This document shows positions 15,605 to 24,826 of a DNA stretch of 64,000 bases, piece after piece (positions within the stretch are counted from its first letter, which is position 1; each line of letters begins with the position of its first letter). Source of the DNA: Desulfobacteraceae bacterium (GTDB taxonomy: Bacteria > Desulfobacterota > Desulfobacteria > Desulfobacterales > Desulfosalsimonadaceae); NCBI GenBank assembly GCA_011390465.1, contig JAABSH010000002.1, positions 62,001 to 126,000 of the forward strand, in the 5' to 3' direction. The position numbers and the translations under genes were made by a program. The notes below the pieces were generated by a model. That model searched no databases and was not told the origin of the DNA. It saw nothing but the letters and a program-made list of their open reading frames with translations.

Positions 15605-16351
15605 ATGCATTTCATTGTGTCGAAACTATTTGACCGGCTGCGCAGTCCTCAAATCCCTTCCGCCCGGGAGGCTGGTGTAACACTTGTGGAACTTTTAATT
15701 GCTTTAGCCATAGGTTCCATAGTTATTACAGCTATTTATGGGGTGTACATCACCCAGGTCAGGGGACAGATTGCCCAGGAAGTCGCTATGGAAATGCAGC
15801 AGGGATCGCGGGCAGCACTTGAACTCATGGGGATGGAAATTCGCACTGCCGGTTGCGACCCGTCTTCAAGCGCAGGTGCTGGTATTCTTATTGCAGAATC
15901 CGCCCGTATCCGGTTTACCACGGATATCGTCGATGCGGCAGGCAATGCACCTCATGACAATGCATTGACCGGACCCAATGAGGATATCACTTATGGGCTG
16001 ACCAATGACACAAATCTTGACGGCATTGCCGACGGAACTCCCTGTCATCTCGGCAGAGATACCGGAGACGGCAATTTTCAGCCCATATGCGAAAATGTGG
16101 ATGCTTTTGATCTGGTTTATCTGGATAATGACGGAAATATTTTGCCTGCGCCGGTGGCCGATCCGGATCAAATCCAAAGCATTGAAATCGCTTTTGTGGC
16201 CCGCTCCGGAGAAGTCATGCGCGGGTTGATGACGCGATATATGGATAATGAGGATTATGAAAATATTCAGGGTGACGTGATTTTGCCGGCGCCCAAAGAC
16301 AATTTTCGCCGGCTGCGGCAAACCACCACATTATACTTGCGAAACAATTAA
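15605..16351 (+). CDS. Type IV pilus minor pilin PilW-like (operon 1)
   Basis: This 248-residue protein has a prepilin peptidase site with cleavage after G24 and the mature end VTLVEL carrying glutamate at +5, followed by a hydrophobic helix. The downstream segment, with RAALELMGMEIRTAGCDP, is characteristic of PilW. Minor pilins of this type prime pilus assembly in the inner membrane and help display PilY1. AAGGA precedes the ATG at 15605. It is the first gene of a run pilW-pilV-pilX-unknown-DUF4124-pilY1. The paralogue is at 25876. Confidence 0.9.
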   Translation: MHFIVSKLFDRLRSPQIPSAREAGVTLVELLIALAIGSIVITAIYGVYITQVRGQIAQEVAMEMQQGSRAALELMGMEIRTAGCDPSSSAGAGILIAESARIRFTTDIVDAAGNAPHDNALTGPNEDITYGLTNDTNLDGIADGTPCHLGRDTGDGNFQPICENVDAFDLVYLDNDGNILPAPVADPDQIQSIEIAFVARSGEVMRGLMTRYMDNEDYENIQGDVILPAPKDNFRRLRQTTTLYLRNN

Positions 16352-16376
16352 ACGAAAATTCACAAGGATAAATATC

Positions 16377-16928
16377 GTGTACGTTAAAACAGTTTTTGGA
16401 GGTAATGATTTAGGTCAAAAGAACGGCTTCACCCTGATCGAGGTGTTGATTGCCATTGCCATTTTTTCCATCGGTCTGCTCGCTGTCGGAATGCTGCAGG
16501 TCAACGGGCTGATGAACACCGCCTCGGCCCGGCGCACGACGGATGCCATGAATGTGGCCCAGGCTCAGGCGGAGGCCCTTATGGCAATGCCTTTTTACCT
16601 GGAGAACGACAGTGATCATGACGGGAATGGATGTATTAACCGGTATGAACTGAATCCGGATCTTTTGGATGGGAACTATCAGTTAAACGAAGAGTGGACC
16701 GGTGAATACACTGTATTCTGGACGATTTCCGAAGGACCGATGCCATGTGAAGGGGAAGGAACCGACCCGGACGGAAATCCGTGCACCGGTACGTATGTCC
16801 GGTCCAGTTGTGATGTTGTTTTGTCAAAAACCATTCAGCTCAGGGTGGCGCGGACCAATGCTCCGGGAAACGCTTTGATTGCTTTGAATTTGGTTAAAAC
16901 CGGTGCTGAATCCGCGCGTCTCAATTAA
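16377..16928 (+). CDS. Type IV pilus minor pilin PilV-like (operon 1)
   Basis: This 183-residue prepilin is cleaved after G17, giving FTLIEVLIAIAIFSIGLLAVG, with glutamate at +5. The segment after the helix (MLQVNGLMNTASARR, then AQAQAEALMAMPF) is typical for PilV. The start is GTG at 16377 with AAGGATA upstream. It is thought to work with PilW, PilX and PilY1 in the pilus-initiating tip complex. The paralogue at 26614 shares the same order and the same residue positions for the cleavage site. Confidence 0.9.
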   Translation: MYVKTVFGGNDLGQKNGFTLIEVLIAIAIFSIGLLAVGMLQVNGLMNTASARRTTDAMNVAQAQAEALMAMPFYLENDSDHDGNGCINRYELNPDLLDGNYQLNEEWTGEYTVFWTISEGPMPCEGEGTDPDGNPCTGTYVRSSCDVVLSKTIQLRVARTNAPGNALIALNLVKTGAESARLN

Positions 16929-16979
16929 TGGATTTATCAAAAATTGATTTGGAATAATTCTAAAACAAGGAAAGTCACC

Positions 16980-17588
16980 ATGCGGTATGCAGTTTCCACT
17001 TTAAACAATGAAAATGGCGCCACGATTGTTATTGCGTTGATGGTGCTGGCCATTATGACCATCATCGGTGTCTCCGCCACCAATATGTCCACCACAGAGT
17101 CTCTCATTGTCCGGAACGTCGGGATATACAAGCAGAATCTGCACATGACGGATGCTGTCCTGGCCGAGGCCATGGAAACGGCCATTGCCTTTACTTTTAC
17201 GGACCCCACACAGTTGCAGCCGGCCATAACCGATGAAGACTGGATCCATGACAAAAACGACCCGGTGGCCCAGAATATTGACACGAACTGGTATAACCCG
17301 AATTCTGTCGGCAGGATATTGACAGCTAATCCTAAAAATTCCGAGGCGCCAGGATCTTTGACCAATGATGACGGTACCGGAATCGATAATTTGCTTGCCA
17401 TTCGCGGAGAATGGGACGGCGAACCGGATAATGCGTCCATAAGATACGCATTGATCGGATGGGAACCGGCCCCGGGCTATTCCCTTGCAGGCACGCGAAG
17501 AACCGGCCGGATTCTTTCGGAATATGTGTCTGAAGAATTTGGTTTGATGCGCCTTGAAGCCGGAATCGAGCTTGATATTGAATTGTAA
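16980..17588 (+). CDS. PilX-like pilus assembly protein (operon 1)
   Basis: This 202-residue protein has the PilX N-terminal helix: GATIVIALMVLAIMTIIGVSA, then NMSTTESLIVRNVG and a region of small alternating residues. Unlike true pilins it lacks glutamate at position +5 after the glycine. ATG at 16980 is chosen because AAGGAAAG lies just before it; a TTG 36 bases earlier has no binding site. The C-terminal RYALIGWEPAPG and EYVSEEFGLMRLEAGIE are matched closely in the paralogue at 27190. Confidence 0.87.
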   Translation: MRYAVSTLNNENGATIVIALMVLAIMTIIGVSATNMSTTESLIVRNVGIYKQNLHMTDAVLAEAMETAIAFTFTDPTQLQPAITDEDWIHDKNDPVAQNIDTNWYNPNSVGRILTANPKNSEAPGSLTNDDGTGIDNLLAIRGEWDGEPDNASIRYALIGWEPAPGYSLAGTRRTGRILSEYVSEEFGLMRLEAGIELDIEL

Positions 17589-17673
17589 AAATCCGGTATG
17601 GAAGTTTATTTTATTTTGAAAAGCCGGGTCCCACTGGCCTGGATACTTTATTCGGATGCATCACGGAGGAATT

Positions 17674-18060
17674 ATGAGTCAGCGTAAACAGCCAACATCC
17701 CTTGTTTTTTTTGTAAAAATAGTTTTACTGGCAGCACTGTTCACAGTTGGTGAAACTTCCGCTGCCAAATCGGAAGACGCTTCATCAGGTGCTTCAATTG
17801 TAAAGTCTTTTCAACCGCCGGTGGAATTTGATTCAAAACAGATGGATGTATCTGAAGTGGCCGTGCGGCATTTTGATTTCATCGGGGAAGTTTTCATGGT
17901 GTCCTCTGATGGGTCCAGAATCGTAGTATATGACACGTCTTTTAACATTGCCCCGGGCGCACAAGTCAGTGGTGTTCGCGAAGGCATGACCGTTGGATTG
18001 AAGTTGAACAACAGCCGGGAAGTCACTGCTGTGGAACGTTTGAGTCTTCGAAACAACTGA
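17674..18060 (+). CDS. Exported protein of unknown function in pilin operon 1
   Basis: This 128-residue protein is not recognised. Residues 1-38 look like a Sec signal (basic start, hydrophobic VKIVLLAALFTVGET). The mature part ends in a compact stretch rich in beta-strand residues: HFDFIGEVFMVSSDGSRIVV, then APGAQVSGVREGMTVGLKLN. GGAGGA precedes the ATG at 17674. It lies between pilX and a DUF4124 gene and has no counterpart in operon 2, so it is the main difference between the two operons. A periplasmic or secreted accessory of the pilus is an inference from position. Confidence 0.7.
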   Translation: MSQRKQPTSLVFFVKIVLLAALFTVGETSAAKSEDASSGASIVKSFQPPVEFDSKQMDVSEVAVRHFDFIGEVFMVSSDGSRIVVYDTSFNIAPGAQVSGVREGMTVGLKLNNSREVTAVERLSLRNN

Positions 18061-18079
18061 TCATTACAGGACCATAACA

Positions 18080-18601
18080 ATGCGGTTTCAGTTTACTTTT
18101 TTTCTGATATTTTTTGTAGGGACAGTGGTGGGCATTAGCATAGGACCGTCACAAGGTGAATACTATCAGTACAGGGATAAAAACGGATATGTGGTTTTTA
18201 CAGACAACCTGGCCAGTGTGCCGGAGGATAAATTGGATGAAGCTGAGGCCGCCGCTCACAGGGAAATTTCTTCACCTTCATCTTACGATCGGGGGCATCC
18301 AGCCGATCATTCGCCGCAGATGCTGTCCACCAGTGAAGGCGCGTGGGAACGGGACCTAAAGAATCAGGCAGCCGCGCTGGATACGGAGCGGACCACCCTG
18401 GAAAAGCGATTTAAAGAATTGCGCCTTGAACAGGCAGCCCTTGCGCAATCGCCCGGATCAAAGGCTTCAGCTGCTGAAAAAAACGCATACCAAAAACGCA
18501 TTGACGCGTTGAACCGCAACGTCGCGGCATATGAAACCGATCGGAAACAGTTTGAAAAAAAGGTTGCTGAATTAATGGGCAATGCCATGTCCGGCAGGTA
18601 A
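18080..18601 (+). CDS. DUF4124 exported protein (operon 1)
   Basis: This 173-residue protein has a signal peptide (residues 1-25), then the DUF4124 core GEYYQYRDKNGYVVFTDN near 27-44, and a long charged helix with coiled-coil character over about 90-165. DUF4124 proteins are small periplasmic domains of unclear role, often next to envelope or pilus genes. The copy at 31964 keeps the same order: signal, DUF4124, coiled coil. Here it precedes pilY1, whereas in operon 2 it follows pilY1. Confidence 0.85.
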   Translation: MRFQFTFFLIFFVGTVVGISIGPSQGEYYQYRDKNGYVVFTDNLASVPEDKLDEAEAAAHREISSPSSYDRGHPADHSPQMLSTSEGAWERDLKNQAAALDTERTTLEKRFKELRLEQAALAQSPGSKASAAEKNAYQKRIDALNRNVAAYETDRKQFEKKVAELMGNAMSGR

Positions 18602-18648
18602 TCAGCGTCATCGACAAGGTGGCAAGCTTTATGTAAAAGGGGAATTTA

Positions 18649-21600
18649 ATGAAACAGCTAAAGATTTTAAACACCCGTCCGTCCAGATTGACAATGCTTG
18701 TTTTTTTTATAGGGTGGCTATTGCTGGGATTGTCCGCAGCTCTGCCGGCGCAAACCGCGTTTGCCGCCGGCGAATGTTTGTCTCTGGCGGATATGCCCCT
18801 GGAAGTCCGGGGCCAGGCAGCCCCGGCCCTGGTCAGTTTGGCCTGGGATGCCTCCGGCAGCATGCTGTTTACAATTTTCACCGAAGATGACCATTATTAT
18901 ATCGGAAATTCACTGTATACTTTTGTTTTTCCGGAAAGTGAATATCATTATACCAGTACTTATAACCGACCCCTGCCGGCCAATATGCGCCATCACTGGC
19001 AAACTCAGTGTGCTGATTACAACCGGATGTATTATGACCCGGCAGTGGATTACACGCCCTGGCCCCGCTGGAACACGCTGGAAGATCATGAATCCGAATT
19101 CGGGGATTTTCATGCGGACATCAACACCCCGCGTCAGCACCCCACCAAGTCCGAATATGGCGTATTTGATTTAAACGCCATCTGGTATGATTTTGTCATT
19201 GATAACGCACCGGGAAATTCTGTTGAATATCTGGTGGATCAAAATGATGCGGGGTTCTCCGCCAGTCCCGCTCTCACTGATTCCTGGACTGAATGGGACA
19301 ACTCCGATTATGAGGGCGGCAGTTACCATAATATCACGTTAGACAGAAAAGAGACTACTGCAGAATGGGAAATAGATGTTGCTCAGGCTGGTGAATATGA
19401 AGTGATGGTGAGCGTTGCCTTTAACAGCAACCGGACAAGTCAGGCCGAATATACGGTTGATTATGACGGTGGGTCCTATACGAAAACCATCAGTCAGTAC
19501 CGCAGCAGTCTGCAGCAGGATTGGGAGTCGCTGGGAGTTTATAATTTTACAAAAACAGCAACAGTAACCCTGACTTGCGGCAGAGAAAATCAAAATTATG
19601 TTTCCGTGGATGCGGTCAAGCTTATTGAACCAAGAGATCAAATTATTTTTGCCCATTATTTTATAGAGGATGATAATGGTGATGTCTTTCTGGTGAATTT
19701 AAATGATGAACCTACCTATTACCAGGCGACCCTCAGCGCGGATCGGAAAACGGTGGACCGCCTGACATTAATTGACGCGGACGCTGCTGAATCCGCAGGA
19801 ATTAATACGGACCGCAGTTATAAAGCGGAAAGGCAGAATTTTGCGGACTGGTATCAGTTTTACCGCAGACGGTATTTCACCGGCATTGCGGCGGCCGGGC
19901 AGTTCATTGACGGCTGGTCCAACGTCTTTATGCGCATTGAATCTTTTCCGGACAAATATAACAATCATGAGAATTTTTCCCGACAGATTTCGCCGCTGGA
20001 CATGACCATCATTGATCAGGCAGGCGGTGAAGATTATTATGATGAAAAAGATGACGTGCTCTATGATCTCTACACCATGGTCCATCCCTGGGGCGGCACG
20101 CCGCTTCGTGAGGGCTTGTATCAAACCGGTCAATTTTTTGAATTCGGGCATGGCTGGGCGGCCTTGAATGGCCAGAGTCCGTTTCGCGTCTATTCAAATA
20201 CGCATTTGTTTCCTTTTTTTCTAAAGAAATACGGCGGCGAATGCCAGCAGTCCTTTGCCATTGTGATGACAGACGGCATGTGGAACGGTGATCTGCAAAA
20301 CAGCCAGGAAAATATTATCGGCAATGCAGACGGTGATGACAGCACCGATTTTGACGAGGGCGCATTTGGCGATAGTTACGATCATACAACGGCGGACATT
20401 GCCATGCATTTTTATGAGCGGGACCTTCACCCCCTGGTACCGGGTGCAGCGGAAAAACATCTGAACAATTTTGTTCCCACCGCGGAATTTGAAGATCCTG
20501 CCGCCAACCATCAGCGGATGATCACCTATGGCATTTCATTCGGTATCCCCGGTGAGTATACGGATGAACAGCGTGTTCGGTTTTCGCAAAGTCTTCGATA
20601 TGGCGATGATCCAAAAGATGCGGACTGGAAAGGCTGGCCCAAGCCGGAACCTGGAGAAACTTCCACCATTGATGATCTCTGGCATGCGACGATCAACGGC
20701 CGGGGCGATTTTTTCAGTGCCGCCAATCCTCAGAAACTGGTGGAAGCCATGGAACAGATCAAAAGCTCCATTGAAAAGCGGCTGGGGTCAGCCACTGCGG
20801 TTTCCACGAATACGGTGCAGCGTCAGGTGGGTACCCTTGTGTATCAGGCCCAGTTTCATTCCAGTCGATGGTCCGGTGATCTGGTTGCCCGGTCTGTGGA
20901 TGCAGATTCCGGAACAATGGCAGACGATCCCGCATGGAGCGCAAAGGATCAATTGGAATTGGTTGCCGCAGATGATCGGGTGGTTTTGAGTTTTGGTGGT
21001 TCTGACGGGATCCCCTTCCGATATGCCGACCTTTCAGCAGACCAAAAATCCCGGCTGCATGCAGATTCTGACACAGGGGCTCAGATTGTGGATTTCATAC
21101 GGGGCGATGGTTCCCTGGAGCAACAGAATGCAGGGACCTTCCGAAGCCGGAACGGAAAAATCGGCGATATTGTCCATTCCCAGCCCTTTTATCACAAAGG
21201 AGTCGTGTATGTGGGGGCCAATGACGGAATGCTCCATGCATTTGATGCGCAAAACGGAGAAGAATATTTCGCCTTTGTGCCGGACCGCTTGATGGATCGG
21301 CTGGCGGAGTTGGCGGACGAGGATTACAGTCATCAGTATTATGTGGATGCCCCGCCCTATGTTCGCACGATTTCCAAAGGGCAGTCCATCCTTGTGGGAG
21401 GGTTCGGAAAAGGCGGCAAAGGCTTTTTCGGGCTGGATGTTACCAATGTGAAAACCGCTGCTGAAACGGATGCCGAAGATGTGGTTTTGTGGGAGTTCCC
21501 AGCCGGCACAGATAACGACATGGGATACACCTATGCCCGGCCGGAGATTGTTCATACCGAAGCTGAAGGATGGGTGGTGGTGGCTGCCAACGGATATGCC

Positions 21601-22635
21601 AGTGTCAATGGTGATGCCGTGCTTTATGTGCTGAACCCGAAGACCGGCGACTTGATTCGCAAGCTGAAGACCGAATCTGCGGGCGCGGACGCCTGTAACG
21701 GACTTTCCACTCCAGTGGTCGTTGATGTGGATCTCAATGGCAATGTGGATTATGCCTATGCCGGAGACCTGAAAGGCAATCTCTGGAAATTTGATCTCAC
21801 CGGCGATGATGCGGACAACTGGAAGGTATTTTATAACGACGGGGCAGACCCCAAACCTTTGTTTACGGCCCGCAATGCAGATGATGCGGTTCAGCCCATT
21901 ACATCCCGGCCGGATGTGATGCTGCTCAGTTCCTGCGGACCCTATCTTGGTTATCTTGTGGCGTTCGGCACGGGCAAGTATTTTGGGGAGGATGATATTT
22001 TTAATTATGAAACCCAATCTTTTTACGGAATCTACGATTGGGCTCCGGCTTATGCCAGCATGAAAGAACCGGTTAACGACAAATATCTTGGCGTTTTTCA
22101 GCAGGACCGCAGTCTTTCCAATGCATCTGATCTGACCCTGCTGGAACAGACGGTTGCGGAAGATACAGCGGATTGGCGGATTCTGACGGACAATACCATC
22201 AATTATTATAATCCGCTGACGGAAGAAGGGGATCACGCGGGCTGGTATTATGATTTTTATGATGATGGAGAGCGAATGGTGGCGGCACCGCAAATACGCA
22301 ACAACACCGTCATCTATGTTACCAATACGCCCAAGGCGGATCCTTGCGTGTGCGGCGGGTCTTCAATTCTCTATCAGGTGGATGCCTGCAGCGGGGGAAG
22401 AACCATTTCACCGCAGTTTGATATCAATGAAGATAAAAAATTCAATGATTCGGATCGCATCTCCACTGATGACGGCCCGTTGCCGCCTACCGGCATGAAG
22501 CTGGAAGGCACTGTCTATGATCCCACGGCAATGCCGCCCGATATTCTGCTGTTGACGGACAGTCTGGGGAAAATTACGGAAGTACTGGTGCCGCCCAATC
22601 CCCCGGGCCGATGTTACTGGCGGTTTATCGAATAA
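18649..22635 (+). CDS. pilY1: PilY1-type pilus tip adhesin with golvesin-like insert (operon 1)
   Basis: This 1328-residue exported protein is a PilY1/PilC tip adhesin. A signal peptide covers residues 1-44. A von Willebrand A-type start carries the metal-site motif DASGS at about 65-69. Residues about 190-325 look like a golvesin C-terminal-type beta-sandwich: DQNDAGFS, AEWEIDVAQAGEYEVMV and the closing VSVDAVKLIE. The C-terminal beta-propeller (about 835-1310) includes VYVGANDGMLHAFDAQNG and DLKGNLWKFDLT, and DVDLNGNVD near 1025 resembles the PilY1 calcium loop. It presumably sits on a minor-pilin tip made by the preceding genes. The paralogue at 27918 has the same architecture. Confidence 0.93.
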   Translation: MKQLKILNTRPSRLTMLVFFIGWLLLGLSAALPAQTAFAAGECLSLADMPLEVRGQAAPALVSLAWDASGSMLFTIFTEDDHYYIGNSLYTFVFPESEYHYTSTYNRPLPANMRHHWQTQCADYNRMYYDPAVDYTPWPRWNTLEDHESEFGDFHADINTPRQHPTKSEYGVFDLNAIWYDFVIDNAPGNSVEYLVDQNDAGFSASPALTDSWTEWDNSDYEGGSYHNITLDRKETTAEWEIDVAQAGEYEVMVSVAFNSNRTSQAEYTVDYDGGSYTKTISQYRSSLQQDWESLGVYNFTKTATVTLTCGRENQNYVSVDAVKLIEPRDQIIFAHYFIEDDNGDVFLVNLNDEPTYYQATLSADRKTVDRLTLIDADAAESAGINTDRSYKAERQNFADWYQFYRRRYFTGIAAAGQFIDGWSNVFMRIESFPDKYNNHENFSRQISPLDMTIIDQAGGEDYYDEKDDVLYDLYTMVHPWGGTPLREGLYQTGQFFEFGHGWAALNGQSPFRVYSNTHLFPFFLKKYGGECQQSFAIVMTDGMWNGDLQNSQENIIGNADGDDSTDFDEGAFGDSYDHTTADIAMHFYERDLHPLVPGAAEKHLNNFVPTAEFEDPAANHQRMITYGISFGIPGEYTDEQRVRFSQSLRYGDDPKDADWKGWPKPEPGETSTIDDLWHATINGRGDFFSAANPQKLVEAMEQIKSSIEKRLGSATAVSTNTVQRQVGTLVYQAQFHSSRWSGDLVARSVDADSGTMADDPAWSAKDQLELVAADDRVVLSFGGSDGIPFRYADLSADQKSRLHADSDTGAQIVDFIRGDGSLEQQNAGTFRSRNGKIGDIVHSQPFYHKGVVYVGANDGMLHAFDAQNGEEYFAFVPDRLMDRLAELADEDYSHQYYVDAPPYVRTISKGQSILVGGFGKGGKGFFGLDVTNVKTAAETDAEDVVLWEFPAGTDNDMGYTYARPEIVHTEAEGWVVVAANGYASVNGDAVLYVLNPKTGDLIRKLKTESAGADACNGLSTPVVVDVDLNGNVDYAYAGDLKGNLWKFDLTGDDADNWKVFYNDGADPKPLFTARNADDAVQPITSRPDVMLLSSCGPYLGYLVAFGTGKYFGEDDIFNYETQSFYGIYDWAPAYASMKEPVNDKYLGVFQQDRSLSNASDLTLLEQTVAEDTADWRILTDNTINYYNPLTEEGDHAGWYYDFYDDGERMVAAPQIRNNTVIYVTNTPKADPCVCGGSSILYQVDACSGGRTISPQFDINEDKKFNDSDRISTDDGPLPPTGMKLEGTVYDPTAMPPDILLLTDSLGKITEVLVPPNPPGRCYWRFIE

Positions 22636-22669
22636 TTTAACATCAGTATTATTTTAAGCTTTTTTAAAA

Positions 22670-22707
22670 TGGCGCATGGGGAAAAAATTTCCCATTGCGC
22701 CATTTTT
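22670..22707 (+). terminator. Rho-independent terminator of pilin operon 1
   Basis: TGGCGCA pairs with TGCGCCA, and the stem continues through GGG and CCC, followed by ATTTTTG. It lies 35 bases after the pilY1 stop. Confidence 0.85.
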
Positions 22708-22835
22708 GTATTTGAAAACGTGGTGAATGATTTTCCCTGATGTTAGTGAGCCGCGGATGCACGCAGACAGCCGCAGACAACGTCCTTTTCAGTTGACCGG
22801 CGAAATGCCACCAGTTTCAAGTTATTCGTATAAAT

Positions 22836-23374
22836 CGGACCCGTCATTCCGGGCAAGGGAGCGTAGCGACCGTGACCCGGAATCCAGAAAAAAGGAAATC
22901 CCGCGCCCAGCAGAGATCCGAAAACCCATGGCGTTCCTTCCCAAATGGTGGCCATGGCTGTTTTTTAGACGCGGATTACACGGATTAACACGGATTAACC
23001 CCCAAATATCCGCGTTCATCCGCGTGTATCTGCGGCTGATTGATATCTTCACCGTTTTTTTTCTCGTTCCCACGGTCCTCCGTGGGAACGCATACGGGAT
23101 TGGCACAAGGGTATTCTTTTTTTTTGCTTATTCGCCCTGAAGCACCGCAGGGCCGAAAAGAAAAAATATCCAGTGCCCCATCGAAACTGTTGGAGAAATA
23201 ATATTATCTGGATTTTCTTTTCCACAACCCGGGATACTCTGGCTTGTAGTGACGCCGTGAGGCGTTACATGGTATGCCATTCGGTCAACCCACAAACCTG
23301 ATTTTGAGTAATAAATAAATCAGATACCGTTGTTTTGGTTGAATTGGGAAATGATGACGCTGTCCCCCGATTTC
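22836..23374 (+). repeat. 539-bp direct repeat, copy B
   Basis: This is the second copy of 13194-13732, same orientation and length. It contains the GTCATTCCGGG hairpin, the CGCGGATTACACGG repeats, the CACGGTCCTCCGTG palindrome at 23065-23090 and the same 3' segment. The two copies bracket about 9.1 kb with the response regulator and pilin operon 1. Copy B runs directly into a remnant of an AAA/DUF4143 gene, while copy A follows the end of the intact gene. No other gene is seen in 22708-23595. Confidence 0.93.
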
Positions 23375-23484
23375 GCCGGAAAGGACATATCCTGTATAAC
23401 GGCACCAAAAAATTGCCCCTCAGTGCCGCAACCGTCCATAATATTTTTCGTCATGACGGCGTGGACGCGATTTTTGCTTTGTAA
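23374..23484 (+). pseudogene. 3' remnant of an AAA/DUF4143 ATPase gene
   Basis: Read in the frame starting CGG AAA GGA at 23377, this codes for the last 35 or so residues of a DUF4143 ATPase (RKGHILYNGTKK, then SAATVHNIFRHDGVDAIF) and a stop at 23482. It is closely similar to 12990-13100, the end of the intact gene. The rest of the gene is missing and is replaced by repeat copy B. Confidence 0.87.
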
Positions 23485-23595
23485 AGTTTTTTTGTATGCT
23501 TGCAGGCAGTAACGGCCCATCTATATAATTATTGTTTTATTTGCGTATCTTAAAACATCTTGATATATTGAAGAAAAAATAACAGGAGTGGATCA

Positions 23596-23793
23596 ATGAA
23601 CATATCCAAGCGCTATATTGTCGATGAAAACGGAAGCCCGCGAGAAGTGGTCATTTCAATAGCAGATTTTAAAAAAATTGAGGAAATTTTGGGCCTTGAT
23701 CTTGGAGATGAGGCCGAAAAACAGCTTCGAGAAGCGAGACATGACAGGGAAAGCGGCAATGAAGATGCATATATCGATCTGGATGCCATCTGA
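23596..23793 (+). CDS. Antitoxin of a RelE-type pair
   Basis: This 65-residue protein starts MNISKRYIVDENGSPREVVI and continues ISIADFKKIEEILGL, the pattern of small Phd/RelB-like antitoxins that pair with RelE toxins, followed by an acidic toxin-wrapping tail. CAGGAG precedes the ATG. Its stop overlaps the toxin start as TGATG. The antitoxin at 34140-34328 has a similar N-terminus (SYITDESGN, then VYKKIEELL) and so belongs to the same family. Confidence 0.8.
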   Translation: MNISKRYIVDENGSPREVVISIADFKKIEEILGLDLGDEAEKQLREARHDRESGNEDAYIDLDAI

Positions 23794-24053
23794 TGCCCAA
23801 GGTCATTGTCCACCGGCATGCAGCCCGGTACCTTCAACGACTTCCACATCATCGCCGGGATCAGATTAAAGATATTTTAAACCAAATGAAAAATAGATCG
23901 ATCGATCATTTGGATATTATCCCTATGTCCGGAGAGTGGGCGGGATATCGTCGCCTTCGGGCTGGCAATTTAAGAGTCATTTTCTGGTATGACGAAAAAG
24001 AGGACGTTGTTTTTATCGATCATATCGGGCCTCGGGGAGATGTTTACAAATAG
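23793..24053 (+). CDS. RelE/ParE-family toxin
   Basis: This 86-residue protein has the RelE layout: a short N-terminal helix pair (HRHAARYLQRLPHHRRDQIKD), then WAGYRRLRAGNLRVIFWYDE and VVFIDHIGPRGDVYK. The GYRRLRAGNLRVIF and final IGPRGDVY segments are the mRNA interferase hallmarks, so cleavage of ribosome-bound mRNA is likely. It overlaps its antitoxin by one base. The pair sits between repeat copies B and C. Confidence 0.88.
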   Translation: MPKVIVHRHAARYLQRLPHHRRDQIKDILNQMKNRSIDHLDIIPMSGEWAGYRRLRAGNLRVIFWYDEKEDVVFIDHIGPRGDVYK

Positions 24054-24200
24054 CGCTATTTTGGTTGAATGGGGAAATAATAATGTTCCCGGATTTCGCC
24101 CCGAGTTTACGGTTATTCACTGCGCCAGTGCAGGGGAGGGCTTTACCCCCTTCCGTCATTCTGACAGTCTTCCCCGATAAAACATTCGAGGACAAGCTTA

Positions 24201-24415
24201 GCCGGGCCCGTCATTCCGGGCAAGGGAGCGCAGCGACCGCGACCCGGAATCCAGAAAAAAAAAGAAACCCCGCGCCCAGCAGAGATCCGAAAACCCATGG
24301 TGTACTGTCCCAAATGGCGGTATGGCTGTTTTTTAGACGCGGATTACACGGATTAAAACGGATTAACCCCCAAAACATCCGCGTCCATCTGCGTGTATCT
24401 GCGGCTAATTGTAAT
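24201..24415 (+). repeat. Partial copy of the 539-bp repeat
   Basis: This matches roughly the first 200 bases of copies A and B: the GTCATTCCGGG hairpin, CCCAAATGGCGGT, CGCGGATTACACGG and the CATCTGCGTGTATCTGCGG end. Just before it, at 24061-24098, lies a separate copy of the 3' end of the repeat (TTGAATGGGGAAATAATAAT), and at 24130-24155 a GGGGAGGGCTTTACC palindrome. The gap 24054-24565 has no other feature. Confidence 0.85.
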
Positions 24416-24565
24416 TACGGTCATTCCGCACCAAAAACTCACTTGCTGCTGAGAATACACTGTTTGTATTTGCCTATTTTTAAAAAAATGTTATATTTTA
24501 ATATCTTGCTCTAGTAAATTTTTTTTAATCCATGAACATCACCCATCGTAACATTAGGAAAGGCA

Positions 24566-24826
24566 ATGGCTTTAATTGAGCAAATTCAAAAAGATATGGT
24601 CGCGCTTCCGCTGGATAAGCAGAAAGAAGTTCTTGATTTTATATTATTTTTGCGTCAGCGGCAACAATCAGCGAATGCCCCTCTTGCCTCAGATGAGCGA
24701 GGTGCTCAAGGCATCAAAAAATCGCTGCAAAAGCTCGCAAAAATGCGCCTTTTTGCGGATATCGACCATCCGGTAGATTGGCAGCGGAACCTTCGTCAGG
24801 ACAGATGTTTACCAGGGCGTGAATGA
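24566..24826 (+). CDS. DUF2281-type small antitoxin-like protein
   Basis: This 86-residue protein has the DUF2281-like start (LIEQIQKDMVALPLDKQKEVLDFILFLRQ, an amphipathic helix) and a C-terminus, FADIDHPVDWQRNLRQDR, commonly seen in such antitoxin-like proteins. AGGAAAGG precedes the ATG. No toxin gene follows, so it is an orphan, perhaps after loss of a PIN-type partner; that is inference. Confidence 0.7.
   Translation: MALIEQIQKDMVALPLDKQKEVLDFILFLRQRQQSANAPLASDERGAQGIKKSLQKLAKMRLFADIDHPVDWQRNLRQDRCLPGRE

Noticed and set aside
21034-22293. 419-codon open frame on the minus strand
   Set aside because: It lies wholly opposite the pilY1 propeller, has no ribosome binding site and its translation is low-complexity and rich in H, I and R, as expected for an antisense shadow.
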